From assembly GCA_021770845.1 (NCBI GenBank), contig JAETQF010000001.1, forward strand, positions 186,001 through 250,000: a DNA stretch of 64,000 nt, in the 5' to 3' direction. The stretch's first letter is position 1. Every line of letters starts with the position of its first letter. The notes under the pieces were generated by a model that made no database searches, was not told where the DNA came from, and was given only the letters and a program-made list of their open reading frames with translations. This document shows positions 1 through 8,857 of the stretch, one piece after another. Both the position numbers and the translations under genes were made by a program. Source of the stretch: Oscillospiraceae bacterium. GTDB taxonomy: Bacteria; Bacillota; Clostridia; Oscillospirales; Oscillospiraceae.

Positions 1-1207
1 CCTCATGGGTACAGGGGCAGCTTCTTACGTCCCCCGCCTGGTTCCACAGCCAGCGGGTATCCCGCTGGTGCTGGTATCCCCCGGCCGCCTGCGCCAGCTC
101 GTTCTGCTCGGACAGCGGCGCGCACATGGCCCGGTAGGAGATATCCCCCGTGAGCAGGGCCTTGGCGTAGGTGTCAAAGGCACCGGCGTAGGTGGTGCAG
201 TACGTGGTTCGGGCGGAGGCCATCACCACCGTTGTGTTCTGGACGCCCCATTCGCCGACGCCCTCCGCCCGCGCCCCGATCACCAGCGGGAAAGCCAGCA
301 CCAGCGCCACGCACACCGACGCCAGCGCCATCCCCGCCGGGTAGCGCTTGAACCGGGCGATGGCCTGGATCCGCCGGGCGATGTTTTTGCCCCCGTTGGC
401 GGCGGAGGAGGTGCCCGGGGCCCGGGCGTACTTCTCATCCGCCATGGACAGCAGGATCCGGCCGTAGTCCCGGCGCTCCTCCCCCTCCAGCCGCTCCAGC
501 ACCCGCTGGTCGCACAGGGCCTCCAAATCGTTCCCCGCCCGATCGGCGCACAGCCACAGCAGCGGGTTGCACCAGTGGAGGCACCGCAGCAGCGCGATGA
601 GCCACCCCCACAGCACATCCTTATAATTAAGGTGGAGCAGCTCGTGGAGGATCACCTTTTCGTCCGTCTCCCTCCCGGCGGGCAGGGCCAGCACGGGCCG
701 GAACACCCCGCAGATAAAGGCCGTGGGCAGGCCGTCCACCTCCACCGCGGGGCAGGCGGGCAGGCCGTACCGCTCCGCCGCCGCCCTGACCCGTTCGTTC
801 TGGCCGGGCCGCCCCCGCTTCAGCGCCCGCCGCAGACGGGCATAGGAGATCAGATACCGCGCCAGCAGAGCCGCGGCCCCCGCCAGGTAGAGCAGGTACA
901 GCCAGTCCGCCGCCGTCCGGGGCGGCGCCAGCCGCGGCAGAGGAACCGGGGCGATGACCCGGGTGAGCGTCCCAAACTGGCCGGTGAGGGCGGACTTCAG
1001 CGCCTCCACCCACATGGGCCAGTTCACCAGCACGTACCGCCCGCCCCACCCCGCCGGGAGGAGCAGCACCAGCGCCAGCACCCCCCAGATCCCGAACTGC
1101 CACCGGGGGGACAGCTTGTCCCGGAACATGGCCTTCACCGCCAGCAGCAGCGCCGCCACCCCGGAGGCCGTCAAGGTCTGCAAAAGAAAAGACCACAAAT
1201 CCGTCAT
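1..1207 (-). CDS. M56 (BlaR1-type) membrane metallopeptidase, partial (runs off the window edge)
   Basis: Manual - strand translation from ATG at 1207: MTDLWSFLLQTLTASGVAALLLAVKAMFRDKLSPRWQFGIWG...; HExxH as VILHELLHLNYKD; no stop inside window so absent from ORF track; sits downstream of a blaI-like gene. Confidence 0.85.
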   Translation of the reverse strand, partial: MTDLWSFLLQTLTASGVAALLLAVKAMFRDKLSPRWQFGIWGVLALVLLLPAGWGGRYVLVNWPMWVEALKSALTGQFGTLTRVIAPVPLPRLAPPRTAADWLYLLYLAGAAALLARYLISYARLRRALKRGRPGQNERVRAAAERYGLPACPAVEVDGLPTAFICGVFRPVLALPAGRETDEKVILHELLHLNYKDVLWGWLIALLRCLHWCNPLLWLCADRAGNDLEALCDQRVLERLEGEERRDYGRILLSMADEKYARAPGTSSAANGGKNIARRIQAIARFKRYPAGMALASVCVALVLAFPLVIGARAEGVGEWGVQNTTVVMASARTTYCTTYAGAFDTYAKALLTGDISYRAMCAPLSEQNELAQAAGGYQHQRDTRWLWNQAGDVRSCPCTHE

Positions 1208-1299
1208 AATACCATACCTCATGAAATACAAACTGCCGTTACCGGGCAGATACCTTGCGGGTTCCTGCCCCGGCCGTCAGCGAATTCAAGTTCTTTTTG

Positions 1300-1327
1300 G
1301 TTACTTTTTCTTTCAAGAAAAAGTAAC
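1300..1327. repeat. 28-bp palindrome GTTACTTTTTCTT-TC-AAGAAAAAGTAAC, copy A of a two-copy motif
   Basis: Perfect 13-2-13 inverted repeat between blaI-like and blaR1-like genes; similar motif at 29268-29295. Confidence 0.75.
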
Positions 1328-1692
1328 TACACCTCCATCTCGTCCAGCAGGCGGCGCAGGGCGTCCCGCTCCTCCCCGCTGATGGGCTTTTCCCGCAGGA
1401 AAGCCGCCACCAAGTCCCCTGTGGCCCCCTGGTACACCTGCCGCAGGAAGCTGTCCCGGGCCTGAGCCCGGCAGTCCTCCCGGCCCAGGGCCGCCCGGTA
1501 GCGCCGGGGACTTTCCTCCCGGTCGATGGACACCAGCCCCTTGGCCTCCATCCGGGTGAGATAGGTGAGCACCGTGTTGCGGCTCCAGCCCGTCTCGCCC
1601 CGCAGGGCCTGGGTCAGCCCGTTCAGGGTGTCCCCGCCGCTCTCCCACAGCGCCCCCAGCACCATCCACTCCTTGTCCGACAGCTTTGTCAT
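1327..1692 (-). CDS. BlaI/MecI/CopY-family transcriptional regulator
   Basis: 121 aa, MTKLSDKEWMVLGALWESGGDTLNGLTQALRGETGWSRNTVLTYLTRMEAKGLV is a Penicillinase_R-type winged helix. Confidence 0.92.
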   Translation of the reverse strand: MTKLSDKEWMVLGALWESGGDTLNGLTQALRGETGWSRNTVLTYLTRMEAKGLVSIDREESPRRYRAALGREDCRAQARDSFLRQVYQGATGDLVAAFLREKPISGEERDALRRLLDEMEV

Positions 1693-1703
1693 GGCAATCC
1701 CTC

Positions 1704-1756
1704 CTACAGTTGTAGTTCTCTTTCTCCATCCTACACCTGTAGGAGAGTTTTGTCAA
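1704..1756 (-). promoter_or_regulatory. Promoter (TTGACA-N17-TAGGAT) with two TACA-N2-TGTA operators
   Basis: CTACAGTTGTAG at 1704-1715 and CTACACCTGTAG at 1731-1742; TTGACA on - strand at 1756-1751. Confidence 0.75.
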
Positions 1757-1794
1757 GAGCTTCCAACTTTTTTACAGAAGTTTGAAAAAAGGGG

Positions 1795-1848
1795 TTGACA
1801 GGGCTGGTCTATCGTGATAGACTGCAAGTAGGTCGATAGCTATAGACC
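1795..1848 (+). promoter_or_regulatory. Promoter (TTGACA-N17-TAGACT) with two GTCTATC/GATAGAC-type operators
   Basis: GTCTATCGTGATAGAC at 1807-1822 and GGTCGATAGCTATAGACC at 1831-1848; RBS AAGGAGG at 1851-1857. Confidence 0.75.
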
Positions 1849-1865
1849 GAAAGGAGGCCTGTCTT

Positions 1866-2240
1866 ATGGAGCATTTGCGGTTAGCCGAGGGCGAGTACCG
1901 CTTCGCCCGGATCGTCTGGGAGAACGAACCCCTCCCCTCCGGAAAACTGGTGGAGCTGTCCCAGAAGGAGCTGGGCTGGAAGAAGTCCACCACCTACACC
2001 GTGCTGAAAAAGCTGGTGGAGCGGGGGGTGCTCCGCAACGAAAACGCGGTGGTCACCGCCGTCATCCCCCAGGACGAAATCCTCCGGGAGGAGAGCCGCG
2101 CGGTGGTGGAGCGCACCTTTGAGGGCTCGCTGCCCTCCTTCCTGGCCCACTTCATGGGCGGGAAAACCATTTCCGACGATGAAGCCGACGCGCTGAAGGC
2201 CATCATCGATCAGTACCGGGAGGGGAATCACCATGCTTGA
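1866..2240 (+). CDS. BlaI/MecI/CopY-family transcriptional regulator
   Basis: 124 aa, MEHLRLAEGEYRFARIVWENEPLPSGKLVELSQKELGWKKSTTYTVLKKLVERGVL. Confidence 0.92.
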   Translation: MEHLRLAEGEYRFARIVWENEPLPSGKLVELSQKELGWKKSTTYTVLKKLVERGVLRNENAVVTAVIPQDEILREESRAVVERTFEGSLPSFLAHFMGGKTISDDEADALKAIIDQYREGNHHA

Positions 2241-5200
2241 CTTTTTGAACACCCTGTTCCGCTCCCTCTCCCCCCTGTGGGAGATGAGCCTCACCGCCGC
2301 CTACGCCGCCGCCCTTCTCATCGTCCTGCGGCTGATTCTAAAGCGGCGGGCCCCCCGGCAGATCTTGTGCCTGCTGTGGCTGGTGGTGTTCGCCCGGCTG
2401 CTGATCCCCGTGTCGCTGGAAAGCCCCCTGTCCATCGTCCCGGAGGCCCGGCCGGTGCAGGCGCAGGTTCACCCCGGAGGGGAAACGGTTGGCCAGTTCC
2501 CCGAGAACCCCGCCACCCCCACCGCCCCTATCCAGAACCCGGCCCAGGAGCAGAATCCGGGAACCGCGGCCACCCCCGTGATCAGCAATCCCAACCCCGG
2601 CGAGCCCACCCTCACCCCGCCCAAGGGCGTTCATCCCGACGTACCCCAGCCCGAGGCCCCCGCCCCCTTCCCCTGGCAGGCCGTCCTGGCCGGGGTGTGG
2701 CTGGTGGGCACGGCAGCCATGGCCGGCTGCGGCCTGATCTCCTACCTGCGTCTGCGCCGCCGCCTGTTTGACGCCATCCGGGCCCCGGACGGGGCCTGGG
2801 AGCACCCGGCGGTGGACTCCCCCTTCATCCTGGGGATGCTGCGGCCCCGGATCTACCTCCCCGCCGGGCTGGTGGGACAGCCCCGGCAGTTCATCCTCTG
2901 CCATGAGCGGGCCCACCTGCGCCGCCTGGATCACATCGTCAAGCCGGTGTGCTGGGCAGCCCTGGCCCTCCACTGGTTCAACCCCCTGGTGTGGGCGGCC
3001 TACCTCCTTATGAGCCGGGACATCGAGGCCGCCTGCGACGAGGCCGTCATCCGCCGGCTGGGCAGCCAGGTCAAGGCCGACTACTCCACCACCCTGCTGG
3101 CCCTGGCCACCGGGCGGCGGCTGCCCGCCCCCTCCCCCCTGGCCTTCGACGAGGGGGACGCCAAGGGGCGGATCAAAAACGTACTGGGCTACCGCCGCCC
3201 TGCCCTGTGGGTGATCGTGGTGAGCGCGGTGATGGCCGTCATGGCGGCGGTGTGCCTGCTCACCGACCCGGTGGCGGCGGAGCCCCCGGAGGACAATCCC
3301 GATCCCGGCCCCACCGCCTCCGCCTCCCAGCCCCCGGAGGCCAACCTTGCGGACGCCCTGCTGGATCCGTGGATGAAGGAGGTGCTGGACGGGGAGCGGC
3401 AGTTTATCTCCGCCTACTTCCAGCACAGCGAGGGCGACGGCCGGCCCTACGGCATCCACGACCTGAGAACCTTCTACTACGGGGACGACCAGTACCCCGA
3501 CGCCGTGGTGGAGGCGGGCAGGCTGGCCGTCATCGACCTGGATCGGGACGGCATCAACGAGATGGTGATCTGGCCCGAGGGCGAGGACGAGTACCTGTAC
3601 AGCGTGGTGGGCTACGTGATCCTCCGCCGCCAGGGGGACGAGATCTACGGCTATAACCCCGGCTACCGCACCTTCGGGAGCGTGAAGTCGGACGGCACCT
3701 TCAGTTGGAGCAACGGCGCGGCCTGGAACGGATGCGCCACCCTGACCTTTGGGCCGGATCAGATAATCCTCCATGAAACCACCTGCCACAAGCCCGGCGA
3801 AAACGGGATCGACCAGCTCTACTTCGTGGACGGCAGGAGGGCCACTAAGGAGGAGCACAGCGCGGCGGAAGGCTGGCAGAACCTGAAGCCCAGTCTGGCA
3901 TGGTACACCTACGACAGCGGCCAGCTCCGGCCCTATCTCCCCGCCGACGCCAAGCTGCTGGCGGGTACCGGCCCCGACAGTGCCGGCACGGCCAAGCTGT
4001 GGACGGGGGAGTACGATCACCCCTGGCTGGAGTGGAACGGCACCGTCTGCCAGTTGATGCCCACCATCACCGCCGAGATGCTCCCCTATCTGTTCGTCCA
4101 AGACTTTGACGGCGATGGGCAGAACGAGCTGGTGATCCGGTCGCACCTGAACTACTTCGGAACTTACGATGTGTATGAATGGAACAACGGCCAGGTCACC
4201 TATGCCGACTCGTTTGACACCCAGGATGATCTCCTGCTCCGCTTTAACCAAAACAACGTGGCGGCCTATAATAAGGATACTCGGGAGTTCTCCGTCACCT
4301 ACGCCCACACCGAGGGCGACCCGGACAGCGAGGACTACTACCGCCACTATATCACCGGCAGCACCACCCTGCCCATAAACTTTTTTGACGGCTATGAGCA
4401 CATCCGGGACGGCTACACCTACGCCTACGCCAACGACTTCCGCCAGATCTCCCTCAATCCGGAGGACAATTCCTTCCTCTTTGAGCTGCTGTTCTGTCCG
4501 GCGGACGAGACCATGAAGGATCTGATTCGGGTGGTTGAGCCGGATACCGCGGTGCCGGACGAGCACTATATGAAGGGCCGCACTGTGGGCACCGCCGCCT
4601 TCACCCTCCGGTACAATGGTGCAAAGTGGGTTTTGGAGGAGCCGGATCGGCTGGATATGGGAATTGAGGACGAACCCACCCCCATGGACATCACCACCGC
4701 CGCCCCGCTGAGCGCCCCCGTGGTTGACCTTATGAGCGGCATCCCGGACGACCCCAACCAGTGGTACAAGGTGGCGGAGCTGCCCGATGACATGATTTGG
4801 GTGTACTCCCGCAATCACGGCGAGGAGACGCTGATCCGCTGGGACGGGAACTTCTACAAGGTGTTCGACCACACCGCCCACACCGGACGGGCCATCCCGC
4901 CGGAGCTGAAAAAGCTGGACGGCGATCCCGATGGCTACGGCCTCCTGGCGGTCATCAGCAACGTAGGCAGCGGCACCGGCACCTCCCTGAGCGAACTGGT
5001 GGTGTACGATCTGGACGCCTCCTCCTCCACGATGGATCACGTCCATGACTGGAAGCCGCTGGTGCATGACTTCAACATCAACTGCTCCTACCGCTATGAC
5101 AGCCAAACCCAAGCCATCACCTGCACCTATGAGGGCCAGAGGGCGGAGCTGACCATTGACGGCGGCGAGGAGATGTACCGCCGGATCGACGAGGAGGGCA

Positions 5201-5421
5201 TCCGCCTGGCAGTCACCGGTGAGATCGTCAGCTACTGGTTCAACGACGACGGCACCATGGAGATCGAATTCCCCCTCCAGGCCTTCATCGGCAGCGATGT
5301 AGTGAGCGCCCCGCTGATGTGGCCCTGGTTCCTGCGCTGGACAATCCGTTTCGACCGCGAGCGGGCCGAATTTGAGACCGTCCCCGGAAGCTGCGAACTG
5401 TTCACCTACGCAGGCCAATAA
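2233..5421 (+). CDS. M56 (BlaR1-type) membrane metallopeptidase with long FG-GAP-like C-terminal region
   Basis: 1062 aa; HERAH (HExxH), TM segments, Pro-rich linkers, C-terminal IDLDRDGINEMVIW and DFDGDGQNELVI motifs; overlaps upstream blaI-like stop. Confidence 0.88.
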   Translation: MLDFLNTLFRSLSPLWEMSLTAAYAAALLIVLRLILKRRAPRQILCLLWLVVFARLLIPVSLESPLSIVPEARPVQAQVHPGGETVGQFPENPATPTAPIQNPAQEQNPGTAATPVISNPNPGEPTLTPPKGVHPDVPQPEAPAPFPWQAVLAGVWLVGTAAMAGCGLISYLRLRRRLFDAIRAPDGAWEHPAVDSPFILGMLRPRIYLPAGLVGQPRQFILCHERAHLRRLDHIVKPVCWAALALHWFNPLVWAAYLLMSRDIEAACDEAVIRRLGSQVKADYSTTLLALATGRRLPAPSPLAFDEGDAKGRIKNVLGYRRPALWVIVVSAVMAVMAAVCLLTDPVAAEPPEDNPDPGPTASASQPPEANLADALLDPWMKEVLDGERQFISAYFQHSEGDGRPYGIHDLRTFYYGDDQYPDAVVEAGRLAVIDLDRDGINEMVIWPEGEDEYLYSVVGYVILRRQGDEIYGYNPGYRTFGSVKSDGTFSWSNGAAWNGCATLTFGPDQIILHETTCHKPGENGIDQLYFVDGRRATKEEHSAAEGWQNLKPSLAWYTYDSGQLRPYLPADAKLLAGTGPDSAGTAKLWTGEYDHPWLEWNGTVCQLMPTITAEMLPYLFVQDFDGDGQNELVIRSHLNYFGTYDVYEWNNGQVTYADSFDTQDDLLLRFNQNNVAAYNKDTREFSVTYAHTEGDPDSEDYYRHYITGSTTLPINFFDGYEHIRDGYTYAYANDFRQISLNPEDNSFLFELLFCPADETMKDLIRVVEPDTAVPDEHYMKGRTVGTAAFTLRYNGAKWVLEEPDRLDMGIEDEPTPMDITTAAPLSAPVVDLMSGIPDDPNQWYKVAELPDDMIWVYSRNHGEETLIRWDGNFYKVFDHTAHTGRAIPPELKKLDGDPDGYGLLAVISNVGSGTGTSLSELVVYDLDASSSTMDHVHDWKPLVHDFNINCSYRYDSQTQAITCTYEGQRAELTIDGGEEMYRRIDEEGIRLAVTGEIVSYWFNDDGTMEIEFPLQAFIGSDVVSAPLMWPWFLRWTIRFDRERAEFETVPGSCELFTYAGQ

Positions 5422-5426
5422 GCAAA

Positions 5427-5465
5427 CGCCCCGCCCGGATCAAACCAGGCGGGGCGCTATTTTGT
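5427..5465 (+). terminator. Rho-independent terminator after the M56 gene
   Basis: CGCCCCGCC...GGCGGGGCG followed by TATTTTG. Confidence 0.7.
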
Positions 5466-5474
5466 CAGGACGGC

Positions 5475-5507
5475 AAAAAAGCCGCCGCGGCAGCGGCAGC
5501 TTTTTTT
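5475..5507 (-). terminator. Rho-independent terminator after rpmF
   Basis: AAAAAAGCCGCCGCGGCAGCGGCAGCTTTTTTT, GC stem flanked by A and T runs. Confidence 0.7.
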
Positions 5508-5521
5508 CATCCTCGCAGGCG

Positions 5522-5707
5522 TCACTTCTCGGCGGAGGCGGTAACCTCGCGGCCATTGTAGCTCATGCAGTTCTTGCAGACGCGGTGGGGCAGGGTCACA
5601 GTACCACACTTGGGGCAGGTGTTGATACCGGGGGTCTCCAGCTTCCACACGGAGCTGCGGCGCTTATTCCGGCGCTGCTTGGATACCTTACTTTTCGGGA
5701 CGGCCAT
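5522..5707 (-). CDS. rpmF: 50S ribosomal protein L32
   Basis: MAVPKSKVSKQRRNKRRSSVWKLETPGINTCPKCGTVTLPHRVCKNCMSYNGREV. Confidence 0.97.
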   Translation of the reverse strand: MAVPKSKVSKQRRNKRRSSVWKLETPGINTCPKCGTVTLPHRVCKNCMSYNGREVTASAEK

Positions 5708-5753
5708 TTTGACACCTCCTTATCGCTCAATGCCCAAAGGGCATACAGCATAC

Positions 5754-6266
5754 TTACGCTTGATCCTCCTGACGCTCCAGGAGCTGGGCCAGCTTTGCCA
5801 GCCGGGGGTCGATCTCCTTTTTGCACCGGCAGGGCTCGTGGTTCAGATCCGCGCCGCAGCCGGGGCACAGCCCCCTGCAATCCTCAGAGCACAGGTTCTT
5901 TGTGTCCATCTCCAGGAGGAAGACCTCCGTCATCAGCCCGTCCAGATCCAGCTCCCCGTCCTTGTCCAGCAGCACGATGTCGTCGCTCTCCCCGTTGGCC
6001 AGCTCGAAGGCCAGCAGGGTCTCGTACTCCACCGTTTTCTCCCGCCGGAAGGGCTGGGCGCACCGGTCGCACACCAGGGACAGCTCCGTACTCAGCTTCG
6101 CGCTGAGCACCAGGGCTCCCGCCCTGTTGCGCACCTTTCCCGTGACGCGGACGCCGTCGGCAAAGGGCCGCCCGCCGTTCCACTCCACCTGGGACAGATC
6201 CAGCACGCAGTCAAAGGGCAGGGCCGCGCCCGGTTCCCGGGCCAGCCGCTCCAAATTCAGCTTCAT
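5754..6266 (-). CDS. YceD/DUF177 family protein
   Basis: 170 aa with CDRCAQPFRR and CSEDCRGLCPGCGADLN motifs; adjacent to rpmF. Confidence 0.9.
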   Translation of the reverse strand: MKLNLERLAREPGAALPFDCVLDLSQVEWNGGRPFADGVRVTGKVRNRAGALVLSAKLSTELSLVCDRCAQPFRREKTVEYETLLAFELANGESDDIVLLDKDGELDLDGLMTEVFLLEMDTKNLCSEDCRGLCPGCGADLNHEPCRCKKEIDPRLAKLAQLLERQEDQA

Positions 6267-6295
6267 GATCCACCTCGCATAATGGCACGACTGCT

Positions 6296-6324
6296 ATTAT
6301 ACTAAAGAGCGCAGGAATTGTCAA
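6296..6324 (-). promoter_or_regulatory. Consensus sigma-A promoter for yceD-rpmF
   Basis: TTGACA-N17-TATAAT on - strand; -35 overlaps the stop codon of the upstream M20 gene. Confidence 0.85.
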
Positions 6325-7421
6325 ATCATTTCTGAAAAATTTTCTACCTCCAAACGGCAGCCCAGCAGGATCTGCCGGAAGGCTCTGATGGCGGGCTCCA
6401 GCAGCTCGTCCGGGTACTGATAATCCTTCGTGTGGAGCGGCGGGCACCCCTCCCCCGCCCCGATGCCGAAAAAGGCCCCGGGGCAGCGGCGCAGGTAGTG
6501 GCCGAAGTCCTCGCTCCACCGCATGGGGGCGGGCAGCTCCCTGCCGCCGCACCGATCCAGCACCAGCCGGGCGCAGTCCGGGTCGTTCACCGTGGCGGGG
6601 AACACGTCCTGCACCTCATGGGCAAAGCCCAGGCCGTACTCCCCCGCCAGCTCCCGGGCCAGCCCGAGAAGATCCGCGAACAGCCGCTCCAGATCCCCGT
6701 CCTCCTCCGCCCGCAGGGTGAGCCACACCTCCCCCCGGGCGGCGGCAGTGCCGAAGGCCCGCTCGCCCAGCTCCGCCCCAATGACGGTGCACAGGGTCAT
6801 GCCGCCGTACCGCTCCGCCCGGGCCAGCTGGGGCAGGGCGCACAGCAGCCGCCCCACCGCCGTGGCCGGGGACAGGCCGTGCTCCGGATAGGCGGCGTGG
6901 GTGGGCCGCCCCTGGAAGACCAGCGTCACCCCCCGGGAGGCGCAGGCGAAGGTTCCGGGCCGGGTGAACACCTGCCCCAGGGGGTATCCCGGCAGGTTGT
7001 GGGCCCCGTAGATCCGGGCCACCCGCTCCCGTTCAAACAGCTCCAGGCAGCCCGGGGCCCCGGCCCCCGTCTCCTCAGCGGGCTGGAACAGGAAGAACAC
7101 GTCCCGATCCAGCCGCTCCCCCTTCAGGGACAGGATCGTACCGCACAGGGCGGCGGCGTGGCCGTCGTGGCCGCACAGGTGGGCTGCCCCTCCCCCCGGC
7201 AGGGCCAGCGCGTCGTAGTCCGCCCGGAGGGCTATGGGGGGCTTTGTCCCCTCCGGCTCCCGGCGGGCGGCGTAGAAGCCCGCCCCGCAGGGGTGGAGCT
7301 CCAGCTCCGTCCGGCCGCGCAAAAAATCCATGAGCATGGCCCGGGTGCGGGTCTCCTGACCCGACTGCTCCGGGCAGCTGTGCAGCGCCCGCCGCAGGGC
7401 GCGGATTTCCTCCAATTCCAT
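6321..7421 (-). CDS. M20-family amidohydrolase/peptidase
   Basis: MELEEIRALRRALHSCPEQSGQETRTRAML...LCGHDGHAAALCGTIL...FLFQPAEETGAGA; trimmed to ATG at 7421. Confidence 0.9.
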   Translation of the reverse strand: MELEEIRALRRALHSCPEQSGQETRTRAMLMDFLRGRTELELHPCGAGFYAARREPEGTKPPIALRADYDALALPGGGAAHLCGHDGHAAALCGTILSLKGERLDRDVFFLFQPAEETGAGAPGCLELFERERVARIYGAHNLPGYPLGQVFTRPGTFACASRGVTLVFQGRPTHAAYPEHGLSPATAVGRLLCALPQLARAERYGGMTLCTVIGAELGERAFGTAAARGEVWLTLRAEEDGDLERLFADLLGLARELAGEYGLGFAHEVQDVFPATVNDPDCARLVLDRCGGRELPAPMRWSEDFGHYLRRCPGAFFGIGAGEGCPPLHTKDYQYPDELLEPAIRAFRQILLGCRLEVENFSEMI

Positions 7422-7627
7422 CTGCCTGTCCCCCTTCCGTCCCGGCCCACGCTCATGGGCTGGGACGCTTTGATTATAATACAGGACGCCCGCCGGGGCA
7501 AGTCCGGCGGCGGGAAACCCGGCCGGTTTGTTGTTGCAATTTCCCAGGGAATCAGGTACAATATCCTCGCAGGCGCCTGACCTCACCCCGGCAGTGGAAT
7601 ACGGCGCGGAGAAGGAGGAATTGTCCT

Positions 7628-8785
7628 ATGTTGGAGTACAACCGCACACGGTTGAAGGAGGCGGCGCGGCGGGCCATGCGGGGCCAGCGCCCCCACCCCA
7701 TGTTCGTCACCTTCGTGTTTGCCGCCCTCGCCGGCATCGGCGGCCAGATCATCAGCCAGATTCTGGGGCTGGTCACCGGCAGCACGGGCCTGAGCAACCT
7801 GTACGCCCAGGCGCTCCTGGAGTACGGGGACATGGACACCGCCGTCCAGTACGTACTGATGTCCTACAGCCCCCAGCGGCTGATCTTCGCCCTTCTGGTA
7901 GGCGGAGGGCTGTCCTCCCTGCTGGTGACCCTGTGGCAGGGGCTGATGCGGGTGGGCTACGGCGGCTTCTGCCTGGATATGGCGCGGGGGCGGCAGCCTC
8001 AGACCGGGGCCCTGTTCCGGGCCTTCCCCCAGGCGGGCCCGGTGCTGATCACCCAGCTGCTGGTGTCGGTGTTCCGCTTTTTGTGGACGCTGCTGCTGCA
8101 GGTGGGGGCTGTTGTGGTGTTTTTTGTCATCCTGCTGCTGTTCATTACCATACTTGACCTGCCCGCATTGGCTTTCCTGCTGATGCTGTGCGGGTGCATT
8201 GCCCTGATGCTGGGCATTATCTGGGTCACCCTGCGGTACGCCCTGGTGGACTTTCTCATCGCCGACCGGGGTATGTCCGGCATGGACGCCATCCGGGAGA
8301 GCAAACGGCTCATGCAGGGCAATTACGGGCGGCTGTTCACGCTGAAGCTGTCCTTCCTCGGCTGGTATCTGATGGAGCTGGCCGTCTTCCTAATCCTGGG
8401 TGCCGCCGTCTTTGTCCCTGTTGTGATCAGCGCCATCCAGAACGGGGTGGACTCTTTGCCGACGCTGGTTCTGTCCGCCGTCGGCGCCATCGGCCTGCTC
8501 TCCCTCGTCAGCATCGCCATCGGCATCTTCAACCTGTGGCTCACCCCCTACGTCACCGGGGCGGAGGCCCTGTTCTACGACTGGACGCAGGGCATTGACA
8601 GCACCAGGCCCACCCCCGGCGGCGGGGACGGCGGCTGGGGCCAGCCCGCTCCGCCCCGGCAAAATACCACCTATACCTGGAACCCCACCCCCGGCCCCAC
8701 CTCGGGCACGGGCATCGGCCCTGGCCCCCAGGACGGCGGCGCGCCCAAGCCCCCCAAATCCCCCAAGGACGACCCCTGGGACTGA
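7628..8785 (+). CDS. DUF975-type integral membrane protein
   Basis: 385 aa, MLEYNRTRLKEAARRAMRGQ, multiple TM helices, Pro/Gly-rich C-tail; promoter-like TTGCAA-N17-TACAAT upstream. Confidence 0.8.
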   Translation: MLEYNRTRLKEAARRAMRGQRPHPMFVTFVFAALAGIGGQIISQILGLVTGSTGLSNLYAQALLEYGDMDTAVQYVLMSYSPQRLIFALLVGGGLSSLLVTLWQGLMRVGYGGFCLDMARGRQPQTGALFRAFPQAGPVLITQLLVSVFRFLWTLLLQVGAVVVFFVILLLFITILDLPALAFLLMLCGCIALMLGIIWVTLRYALVDFLIADRGMSGMDAIRESKRLMQGNYGRLFTLKLSFLGWYLMELAVFLILGAAVFVPVVISAIQNGVDSLPTLVLSAVGAIGLLSLVSIAIGIFNLWLTPYVTGAEALFYDWTQGIDSTRPTPGGGDGGWGQPAPPRQNTTYTWNPTPGPTSGTGIGPGPQDGGAPKPPKSPKDDPWD

Positions 8786-8857
8786 ACATCCGCAACCCCA
8801 AGCGGCGGGGACGGCCTTCCGCCCCCGCCCTTTCATATCGCAAAGGAGAGATGAGCC

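Noticed and set aside
2338-5418. 1026-aa ORF antisense to the second M56 gene
   Set aside because: Codon-bias artefact of GC-rich DNA; translation lacks domain motifs while the + strand ORF has HExxH and TM segments.
7422-7586. Upstream N-terminal extension of the M20 gene (ORF start at 7586)
   Set aside because: Extension has no family similarity and covers the promoter-like region; ATG at 7421 begins the conserved MELEEIRALRRALH sequence.
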